Below are positions 1-4,660 of a stretch of DNA of 5,654 bases, one piece after another. The stretch spans positions 1-5,654 of the forward strand of contig JAHITH010000040.1 in assembly GCA_018817845.1 (NCBI GenBank), given 5' to 3'. Positions within the stretch are counted from its first letter, which is position 1, and every line of letters begins with the position of its first letter. The DNA comes from Patescibacteria group bacterium. GTDB taxonomy: Bacteria > Patescibacteriota > Microgenomatia > UBA1400 > MFAQ01. The notes beneath the pieces were generated by a model. That model did no database searches. It saw only the letters and a program-made list of their open reading frames with translations, and was not told the DNA's origin. The translations under genes and the position numbers were made by a program.

Positions 1-3000
1 AAGTTCTAACTAACTTTACCCCACTACAGTTTGAGCCAGGAGGAGACAAAAAAATAATCACCCAGTACGAAATGCACGCCTGTGAAGACGTAGGTTTAAT
101 TAAATTAGACGTTTTGGGTATTAGAAATTTATCAATTTTAGCCAATGCCATAAAACTGGTCAAAACCTTACATAATATAAAGTTGGACATTCATCAAATA
201 CCTCTAGACGATCCAAAAACCTTTAAAATTCTCTGCGACGGCGAAACCTTTGGAATTTTTCAGCTTGCCAGTACTGGCATGACCAAATATTTAATGGAAT
301 TAAGGCCAGAAAAAATAGACGACATCATGGCCATGGTTGCTCTATACCGCCCAGGCCCTATGGCCTTTATTCCCGAATACATCAAAAGAAAACACAACCC
401 CAAGCTGGTTAGATACTTCGACCCAAGAATGGAAGAATTCCTAAGTACCAGTTACGGCATTATTACCTATCAAGATGATGTTTTGTACATTGCCATTAAA
501 TTAGCTGGTTACACTTGGAAAGAAGTAGACAAGTTTAGAAAAGCCATAGGTAAAAAAATCCCAAAAGAAATGGAAGAACAACACGCCAAATTTGTAGACG
601 GATGTGTAAAAAATGGCATGGGTAGAGAAATGGCCGAAAGTCTTTTCAGCCAAATAGAAACCTTCGCCGCCTATGGGTTTAACAAATGTGTAACTGGGGA
701 CACCAGTGTATGGGTTAATGATAAGCCAATAAAAATAAATGACTTAATCAAAACCAAAATTAGTCTAGACAACAAAACCCTTTCACTATCAGATGATCAC
801 AAAATCATCCAACAAAAAATCAAGCAAGTTATACCAAACGGCAAAAAGTCCACATTCACACTTAAAACTAGATCTGGTAGGTCTATTACCGCCACAGGCA
901 ATCATCCATTCTTAACCTTTTCGGGTTGGAAAAATCTAGAAGATTTAGTTGTTAAAGACAGGATTGCAATAGCTAGACAACTTCCAAAAAGCCAAGATAA
1001 AGGACTTAAGCTCCATCAAGCTGCTATTCTTGGTTATTTGATTTCAGACGGTAATCTTTGTCATCCTTACGGAATTTATTTTTACAACGCCTCTAAAAAA
1101 GTAATTGAAGACTATAAAAAATATCTAAATAAATTTGCCAATATTAAAGCTACTATAAATAATAGTAAATCCGCGATATCCATTTACAGTAAAAGGATAG
1201 ATCAAAACGAACCAAACCCCTTGATTAATTTTATAGATAAATTGGGATTACGTCACAAAAAAGCCACGGAAAAATTCATTCCTTCAGAAGTTTTTAGTAG
1301 TTCCAACAAACCCATCTCTATCTTTTTGGCCAAATTATTTATGGGAGATGGTTGTTTCGACACAAAATCACTCTTGGTTTATTACTCCACTTCCTCCAAT
1401 CAACTTGCCTCAGATCTTCAAAGTCTCTTATTAAAATTTGGTATTAGCTCTCAAAGATACACCAAAAAATTCAAAATAAAAACTGGCACAAAAATAGGTT
1501 ACACCGTAAACATTTCTCACCAAAAAAATCTAGACCTTCTTCATAAACAGCTCAGCCCATATCTTATAGGCAAGAAAAAAACACAATTTAAAGACATTGT
1601 AAATCATTCACAAGTAAGACATCTAAAGCAGCCACAACAACTTAAGGTTTCAAGTTTAGATAGTTTACCTTTAGAAATAATGGATCTGGTTAGACAAGAA
1701 ATGTCTAACCAAAAAATTACAATAAATAATATCAGCAAAGAACTAGGGGTCTCTGAAAGGGCTTTTAGTAAGGATAAACGCAAAAGAGGGTATACAAAAG
1801 AACTAATTGCTCTAATTAATACAAAATTGAAGTCAAAAAAAATATCTTGGTACTTAGAATCAGATATTTACTGGGACGAAATTAAAGAAATAAAGAGTAG
1901 CGGTATAAAGCAGACTTATGATCTTTCTATTCAAGGTACTCACAACTTCATAGCTAATGATTTTGTTGTTCACAACTCCCACGCCGCTAGCTACGGAATA
2001 ATCGCCTACTGGACGGCTTATGTAAAAGCTCACTACCCAGTTGAATACATGACCGCCCTAATGAGTGCCGAGGCCACCAACGCAGACAAATTTATAGAAG
2101 CCATAAACGAATGTGAGGCCTTGGGGATAAAAGTTCTGCCACCAGATATAAACGAGTCTTTAACCGACTTTACCATAGTAGACATTAAAAAAGATCAAGG
2201 TAAGGCTATTCGCTTTGGTTTAAACGCCGTAAAAAACGTTGGGGAGGCTGCCTTAGAATTCATTCTTAAAGCCAGAAAGGACGGTCCTTTCTGCTCATTC
2301 TCAGACTTCCTAAGCAGGGTCAATCTCCAAAAGGTAAACAAAAAGGTAGTAGAGTCTTTAATAAAGGTAGGGGCTTTTGACAACTTTGGTCCACGCACTG
2401 CTCTTTTGGCCTATTTTCCTCAAGCCAGAGATTCCGCCATAAAATTATCAAAAGAAAGACTCTCTGGCCAAGTTAGCCTCTTTGGAACGGCCGAAAAAGA
2501 CCTAAAAAATCTTAAAGATAAAATTCCTAATGTGGAACCAGCCCCATTAACAGAACTGCTAAAAAATGAAAAGGAACTTTTAGGAGTATATCTTACCGAT
2601 CATCCAATTAAATCTTTAAGTAGTCAAATCAGCAATCGTTTAACCCATAAAATTAACCAATTAAGCGCCGATATGAAAGGTCAAGGCGTATCTGTAGCCG
2701 GAATGATCGCCTCGCTTAGACTAGTCAACACTAAAAAGAACAACTCACGTATGGCCTTTGCCACCCTGGAAGACGAACTGGGCAAAATAGATATTGTCAT
2801 CTTCCCCCAACTTTATAAAGAAACGGCCCACATCTGGCAAAAAGACAACCCCGTTATTGTTACTGGTAGGGTAGACAACAGAAACGACGAACTATCACTA
2901 ATAATAGAAAATGTAGAAGAGTTAAACAGCGATTTATTAGCCAAACAAGCAAAAACTCTAGAAATACCTAGGGGGACAGATAAGAAAATCATGTTAAAAA

Positions 3001-3143
3001 TAAGCCAAATTTTAAAAAACAACCCAGGCAATCAGTCCGTAACTATAATTATAAAAAACGGAACTGCCGATAAAAGAATCAACCTACCGTACAAAGTAAA
3101 TCTAACAAAAACAGTTAGGCAGAAAATAGCCTCTCTTTTGTGA
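1..3143 (+). CDS. dnaE: DNA polymerase III subunit alpha, C-terminal part, interrupted by an intein (5' partial)
   Basis: Catalytic subunit of the replicative polymerase. The frame is open from position 3, so the gene starts before the window; the ATG at 72 is internal. The visible host protein is about 228 residues before the intein and 388 after it. Near the start, GLIKLDVLGIRN (codon for the key Asp at 108-110) matches the block holding the third catalytic aspartate of C-family polymerases (E. coli D555). YRPGPMAF and YQDDV are also family blocks. The block GFNK/SHAASYG is split by the intein. After it come a helix-hairpin-helix-like region (about 2290-2400), a GQVSLFG segment (QVSLF at 2469-2483) resembling the internal beta-clamp motif, an OB-fold-like region (about 2680-2935), and a short C-terminal domain ending NLPYKVNLTKTVRQKIASLL. 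The TGA stop lies 16 nt before rplS. The N-terminal PHP domain and first two catalytic aspartates lie outside the window. Identity is secure; domain limits are approximate. Confidence 0.97.
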   Translation, partial: VLTNFTPLQFEPGGDKKIITQYEMHACEDVGLIKLDVLGIRNLSILANAIKLVKTLHNIKLDIHQIPLDDPKTFKILCDGETFGIFQLASTGMTKYLMELRPEKIDDIMAMVALYRPGPMAFIPEYIKRKHNPKLVRYFDPRMEEFLSTSYGIITYQDDVLYIAIKLAGYTWKEVDKFRKAIGKKIPKEMEEQHAKFVDGCVKNGMGREMAESLFSQIETFAAYGFNKCVTGDTSVWVNDKPIKINDLIKTKISLDNKTLSLSDDHKIIQQKIKQVIPNGKKSTFTLKTRSGRSITATGNHPFLTFSGWKNLEDLVVKDRIAIARQLPKSQDKGLKLHQAAILGYLISDGNLCHPYGIYFYNASKKVIEDYKKYLNKFANIKATINNSKSAISIYSKRIDQNEPNPLINFIDKLGLRHKKATEKFIPSEVFSSSNKPISIFLAKLFMGDGCFDTKSLLVYYSTSSNQLASDLQSLLLKFGISSQRYTKKFKIKTGTKIGYTVNISHQKNLDLLHKQLSPYLIGKKKTQFKDIVNHSQVRHLKQPQQLKVSSLDSLPLEIMDLVRQEMSNQKITINNISKELGVSERAFSKDKRKRGYTKELIALINTKLKSKKISWYLESDIYWDEIKEIKSSGIKQTYDLSIQGTHNFIANDFVVHNSHAASYGIIAYWTAYVKAHYPVEYMTALMSAEATNADKFIEAINECEALGIKVLPPDINESLTDFTIVDIKKDQGKAIRFGLNAVKNVGEAALEFILKARKDGPFCSFSDFLSRVNLQKVNKKVVESLIKVGAFDNFGPRTALLAYFPQARDSAIKLSKERLSGQVSLFGTAEKDLKNLKDKIPNVEPAPLTELLKNEKELLGVYLTDHPIKSLSSQISNRLTHKINQLSADMKGQGVSVAGMIASLRLVNTKKNNSRMAFATLEDELGKIDIVIFPQLYKETAHIWQKDNPVIVTGRVDNRNDELSLIIENVEELNSDLLAKQAKTLEIPRGTDKKIMLKISQILKNNPGNQSVTIIIKNGTADKRINLPYKVNLTKTVRQKIASLL
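687..1976 (+). mobile_element. DnaE intein, 430 aa, with LAGLIDADG homing endonuclease
   Basis: In-frame protein-splicing element between Lys (684-686) and Ser (1977-1979) of the host GFNK/SHAA block. It begins with nucleophile Cys1 (CVTGDTSVWVN, splicing block A). Block B is ITATGNHPFLT, with Thr70 and His73. The C-terminal blocks are TYDLSIQGTHNFIANDF then VVHN, giving penultimate His429 and terminal Asn430, followed by Ser as the +1 nucleophile. All residues expected for class 1 splicing are present. The endonuclease core has two dodecapeptide motifs: LGYLISDG (intein residues 115-122, 1029-1052) and LAKLFMGDG (214-222, 1326-1352). Both keep the acidic residue (Asp121, Asp221), so cleavage activity is plausible. 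Residues about 332-385 look like an added helix-turn-helix. Removing the element restores an uninterrupted polymerase. Ala codons differ from the host: by hand count GCC is 6 of 15 here against 12 of 14 in the host part upstream, suggesting separate ancestry. Confidence 0.95.
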
Positions 3144-3149
3144 TAAAAT
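3141..3149 (+). promoter_or_regulatory. Putative extended -10 promoter of rplS
   Basis: TGATAAAAT fits the extended -10 pattern TGnTATAAT with one mismatch, and its TGA is the stop codon of dnaE. The hexamer ends 10 nt before the rplS ATG, so transcription would begin at or a few bases before the start codon. No clear -35 hexamer is visible at the usual distance. In AT-rich DNA a chance match is possible, but the same arrangement recurs at ruvC and ruvA. Confidence 0.45.
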
Positions 3150-3159
3150 ATGCCAGATT

Positions 3160-3696
3160 ATGAACAGAACTAAATGGAATGACCAGGTAACCTTTCATGT
3201 TGGTGATACCATTAAGGTGCATCAAAACATTGTAGAAGGTGAAAAAAGCCGTACTCAAATATTTAGTGGACTAGTCATTCGTATTAAAGGTCACCAAGGC
3301 TTGACCTCGTTTACCGTTAGAAAAATCTCTTCCTCTGGTGTCGGCGTAGAAAGAATATACCCTCTTAACGCACCAATCATTCTGAAAATAGAAGTTATTA
3401 AGCAAGGTAAAGTCAAAAGAGCCAAGCTCTATTATCTAAGAGACAGAGTTGGTAAAAAAGCCACCAAGGTTCAAGACAGTTTTGTAAAAAAACAAGACAT
3501 AGAAGCAGTAGAAGATCTAAAACCTTCCACCTCCGAGGTGGAAGAAAAGGTTGAAAAAACAGAACCAGAAAAGAAAACTGACGTAAAACCACTGGAAGCC
3601 AGCAACAAATCCGAACTTAAAAAAGAAGCCCGAGCCAGAAGAAAAGCCAAAAAGAAACAAAAAACGGAGCGTAAAGAACGCAAGGACATTAGATAA
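3160..3696 (+). CDS. rplS: Large-subunit ribosomal protein L19 with charged C-terminal extension
   Basis: L19 is a 50S protein near the 30S/50S interface. The family core is clear: VGDTIKVHQNIVEGEKSRTQ, then FSGLVIRIKG, FTVRKISSSGVGVERIYPLN, and KVKRAKLYYLRDRVGKKA. The core ends near residue 106. Typical L19 is about 115 residues; this one is 178 because of a low-complexity tail, acidic and mixed (about 112-148) then strongly basic (149-178). The N-terminus is shorter than usual: only about 14 residues precede VGDT, so most of the first helix is missing. No better start exists, since the frame upstream has no ATG, GTG or TTG before a TAG at 3127-3129. No Shine-Dalgarno precedes the ATG; a -10-like box does. 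It follows dnaE by 16 nt and precedes two tRNA genes, not the trmD neighbourhood common elsewhere. The tail could bind RNA, but that is a guess from charge alone. Confidence 0.95.
   Translation: MNRTKWNDQVTFHVGDTIKVHQNIVEGEKSRTQIFSGLVIRIKGHQGLTSFTVRKISSSGVGVERIYPLNAPIILKIEVIKQGKVKRAKLYYLRDRVGKKATKVQDSFVKKQDIEAVEDLKPSTSEVEEKVEKTEPEKKTDVKPLEASNKSELKKEARARRKAKKKQKTERKERKDIR
3524..3544 (+). repeat. Perfect 21-nt inverted repeat inside rplS
   Basis: Arm CTTCCACCTC (3524-3533) is the exact reverse complement of GAGGTGGAAG (3535-3544), with one base between. It sits where the rplS core gives way to the charged tail and encodes about PSTSEVEE. The left arm resembles anti-Shine-Dalgarno sequence and the right arm a Shine-Dalgarno. 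It has no T-tract and is not a terminator. Confidence 0.6.
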
Positions 3697-3698
3697 GG

Positions 3699-3704
3699 TA
3701 AAAT
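3699..3704 (+). promoter_or_regulatory. Putative -10 box for the tRNA pair
   Basis: TAAAAT lies two bases after the rplS stop codon and 13 nt before the first tRNA. Overlapping TATATC (3704-3709) is an alternative. No convincing -35 is visible, and the tRNAs could instead be processed from a read-through rplS transcript. Confidence 0.3.
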
Positions 3705-3717
3705 ATATCCCAGCTAC

Positions 3718-3791
3718 GGGTCCGTAGCTCAGTTGGTTAGAGCGTCTGCCTTTTAAGCAGAATGTCGTGGGTTCGAGTCCCACCGGACCCA
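3718..3791 (+). tRNA. tRNA-Lys (anticodon UUU)
   Basis: The cloverleaf folds by eye. The acceptor stem pairs GGGTCCG (3718-3724) with CGGACCC. The D arm is GCTC/GAGC, the anticodon stem TCTGC/GCAGA and the T stem GTGGG/CCCAC with loop TTCGAGT. Loop CTTTTAA (3750-3756) places anticodon TTT at 3752-3754, reading AAA and AAG lysine codons. The discriminator is A, as expected for Lys. CCA is not encoded: the next bases are CTA, so the CCA-adding enzyme must complete the 3' end. It lies 21 nt after rplS and 5 nt before tRNA-Glu, probably in one transcript. Confidence 0.97.
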
Positions 3792-3796
3792 CTATA

Positions 3797-3870
3797 GGCC
3801 CCGTCGTCTAGCGGTTTAGGACACCAGGTTTTCATCCTGGAGATCATGGGTTCAAATCCCATCGGGGTCA
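3797..3870 (+). tRNA. tRNA-Glu (anticodon UUC)
   Basis: The acceptor stem pairs GGCCCCG with CGGGGTC, including one G-U pair. Anticodon stem CCAGG/CCTGG encloses loop TTTTCAT (3829-3835), giving anticodon TTC at 3831-3833. T stem ATGGG/CCCAT carries loop TTCAAAT. The D-arm sequence GTCTAGCGGTTTAGGAC is typical of bacterial tRNA-Glu. CCA is not encoded (CAAAC follows the discriminator A). It is closely linked to the upstream tRNA-Lys, and no terminator hairpin with a T-run is seen just after it. Confidence 0.97.
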
Positions 3871-3908
3871 CAAACATAAAACACCCGCATAGCCGGATTT
3901 ATTGTCGA

Positions 3909-3936
3909 TTGACATTCCATTAAAAAAGAATATAAA
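3909..3936 (+). promoter_or_regulatory. Sigma-70-type promoter of the lysine mini-ORF unit
   Basis: TTGACA (3909-3914), a 16-nt spacer, then TATAAA (3931-3936). The -35 box is perfect and the -10 box has one mismatch, making this the best promoter in the window. The predicted start is near A3943, giving a transcript of about 140 nt to the terminator at 4085. The leader before the mini-ORF is about 40 nt. Confidence 0.7.
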
Positions 3937-3967
3937 TACGTTATTACGAGATTTTCCCCATTGACTT

Positions 3968-3980
3968 GAAAGGGGGTGAT
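3968..3980 (+). promoter_or_regulatory. Near-perfect Shine-Dalgarno of the mini-ORF
   Basis: GAAAGGGGGTGAT matches the complement of the usual 16S rRNA 3' end (GAAAGGAGGTGAT) at 12 of 13 positions, and the one change can still pair as G-U. The GGGGG core (3972-3976) is 8 nt before TTG 3985 but only 2 nt before ATG 3979, which favours TTG as the start. TCCCC just upstream (3955-3959) could pair with the core and mask it. No other gene start here has a comparable site. Confidence 0.75.
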
Positions 3981-3984
3981 GAAA

Positions 3985-4029
3985 TTGGCAAAGAAAAAAG
4001 CAAAAAAATCTAAAGCAAAGAAGAAATAG
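3985..4029 (+). CDS. Lysine-rich mini-protein or leader peptide (14 aa)
   Basis: Starting at TTG the product is MAKKKAKKSKAKKK: 9 of 14 residues are lysine, read by AAA and AAG codons, and the rest are Met, Ala and Ser. An ATG two codons upstream (3979) would give 16 residues, but it overlaps the Shine-Dalgarno. Support for translation is the promoter, the exceptional ribosome-binding site at correct spacing, a stop codon, and a terminator 22 nt later; length and composition alone would not be convincing. I do not recognise a family. Possible roles are a basic nucleic-acid-binding peptide, like an isolated histone-H1-type tail, or a leader peptide that senses charged tRNA-Lys. The tRNA-Lys gene ends about 190 nt upstream. 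Transcription appears separate from ruvC, which has its own -10 box after the terminator. Confidence 0.5.
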   Translation: MAKKKAKKSKAKKK

Positions 4030-4032
4030 TCT

Positions 4033-4055
4033 TGCTTCACCGGTTTGAAGAAGCA
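4033..4055 (+). promoter_or_regulatory. Alternative hairpin competing with the terminator
   Basis: TGCTTC (4033-4038) is the exact reverse complement of GAAGCA (4050-4055), with an 11-nt loop. Its right arm overlaps the first four bases of the terminator stem. A second option pairs CACCG (4038-4042) with CGGTG (4056-4060), again inside the terminator arm. Either could act as an antiterminator, but both are short compared with the 10-bp terminator stem. Confidence 0.25.
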
Positions 4056-4085
4056 CGGTGTATAAACACACCGTGCTCTTTTTTT
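4052..4085 (+). terminator. Rho-independent terminator after the mini-ORF
   Basis: AGCACGGTGT (4052-4061) pairs perfectly with ACACCGTGCT (4068-4077) around a 6-nt loop. One C and seven T's (4079-4085) follow. It ends the mini-ORF transcript and insulates ruvC, whose -10 box begins four bases after the T-run. Confidence 0.92.
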
Positions 4086-4088
4086 AGC

Positions 4089-4094
4089 TATACT
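4089..4094 (+). promoter_or_regulatory. Putative -10 box of ruvC
   Basis: TATACT matches TATAAT at five of six positions and ends 7 nt before the ruvC ATG, placing the likely transcription start on the A of the start codon. No -35 consensus is apparent, because the upstream DNA is the terminator. No Shine-Dalgarno is present. Confidence 0.5.
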
Positions 4095-4101
4095 CTAACC
4101 T

Positions 4102-4584
4102 ATGAAAGTATTAGGGATCGATCCGGGCACAGGCAGAATGGGCTGGGCCATTGTAGAAAAAACCAAGGGCAAAGAAACCTTGATTGACTGTGGCTGTCTA
4201 GAAACACCAGCCAATACCTCCTTGCCAATCCGCTTAGAAAAAATTAATTTATTCTTAAACAAATTAATTACTAAACACAAACCCAAATCTGCCTCTATCG
4301 AAGATCTATTTTTTGCCAAAAACAGAAAGACCGTCATGTCCGTGGGCGCCGCCAGAGGAGTAATAATCCTAGCATGCAAGCAAGCCAAGCTAAACATTAA
4401 TTTATATACCCCCTTACAAATAAAGTCTTCAATCACTGGTTACGGCCAGGCAGACAAAAAGCAGATGCAGTTTATGGTAAAAAACATCTTAAAACTAAAA
4501 GAGATTCCAGAACAAGACGACGCTATCGACGCCGTCGCCGCCGCCCTGACCCACCTCTCTCGCCAATCGTCATTCCGTGCTTGA
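4102..4584 (+). CDS. ruvC: Holliday junction resolvase RuvC
   Basis: Structure-specific endonuclease that resolves four-way junctions by paired nicks, acting as a dimer with RuvAB. At 160 residues it has normal family length. The RNase H-like active site is complete: Asp7 in GIDPGTG, Glu67 in SIEDLFFAKN, and Asp140 and Asp143 in QDDAIDAVAAALTH. KTVMSVGAARGVII and the YTPLQIKSSITGYGQADKKQM block, where the family has its conserved (I/V)KxxxxGxGxA(D/S)K-type segment, also match. The ATG start gives the canonical N-terminus MKVLGID. The last five residues, SSFRA, and the TGA stop are read from a palindromic repeat, so the natural C-terminus has probably been altered, downstream of all catalytic residues. 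It is first in a ruvC-ruvA-ruvB cluster, 76 nt before ruvA. Confidence 0.97.
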   Translation: MKVLGIDPGTGRMGWAIVEKTKGKETLIDCGCLETPANTSLPIRLEKINLFLNKLITKHKPKSASIEDLFFAKNRKTVMSVGAARGVIILACKQAKLNINLYTPLQIKSSITGYGQADKKQMQFMVKNILKLKEIPEQDDAIDAVAAALTHLSRQSSFRA

Positions 4585-4634
4585 CACGGAATCTATATAA
4601 ATTAAATGGATCCCGCATCAAGTGCGGGATGACA
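4568..4634 (+). repeat. Pair of related palindromic repeat units in inverted orientation
   Basis: Unit 1 has perfect 8-bp arms ATTCCGTG (4572-4579) and CACGGAAT (4585-4592) around loop CTTGA. Unit 2 has perfect 8-bp arms ATCCCGCA (4610-4617) and TGCGGGAT (4623-4630) around loop TCAAG. The loops are reverse complements, and the units align at 19 of 27 positions when one is inverted. Most differences fall as paired changes that keep each stem intact. The spacer (4595-4607) is AT only. Outer ends are GTCA and TGAC. Short repeats of this style are familiar between genes in several bacterial groups; I cannot name the family. Unit 1 overlaps the end of ruvC. A T-run is lacking, so a terminator role is unlikely. 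Confidence 0.8.
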
Positions 4635-4645
4635 GAGGAGGAAGA

Positions 4646-4654
4646 TGCTACAAT
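4646..4654 (+). promoter_or_regulatory. Putative extended -10 promoter of ruvA
   Basis: TGCTACAAT fits TGnTATAAT with one mismatch. The hexamer ends 6 nt before ATG 4661, so the transcript would start at or next to the start codon. An AGGAGG at 4636-4641 is about 19 nt from this ATG, too far for a normal Shine-Dalgarno, and would lie upstream of the transcript. Confidence 0.5.
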
Positions 4655-4660
4655 AATTCC

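Noticed and set aside
72..74. ATG at 72 as the start of the polymerase gene
   Set aside because: The frame is open back to position 3 and the residues before it match the conserved polymerase, so this is an internal methionine.
3150..3173. ATG 3150 as a start just after dnaE
   Set aside because: It reads only seven codons before TAA and is out of frame with rplS.
3517..3792. Reverse-strand ORF of 91 codons starting MGPVGLEPTTF
   Set aside because: It is antisense to rplS and the tRNA-Lys gene. The MGPVGLEPTTF-like start is the common spurious translation of a tRNA T-arm read backwards.
4095..4436. Reverse-strand ORF of 113 codons opposite ruvC
   Set aside because: It lies wholly antisense to a gene with a complete active site and shows no recognisable domain or start signals.
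4568..4634. CRISPR-type repeat or intrinsic terminator at the end of ruvC
   Set aside because: There are only two diverged units in opposite orientation, with no uniform spacers, and no T-run follows either hairpin.
4636..4656. AGGAGG followed by a tiny ORF ATG-CTA-CAA-TAA before ruvA
   Set aside because: The spacing to this ATG is only 3 nt and the product would be three residues. The bases coincide with the better-supported -10 element, so the motif is probably chance.
4622..4660. GTG 4622 as the ruvA start
   Set aside because: It would add 13 residues encoded by the palindromic repeat and unlike any RuvA; ATG 4661 gives the family's standard MIG start.
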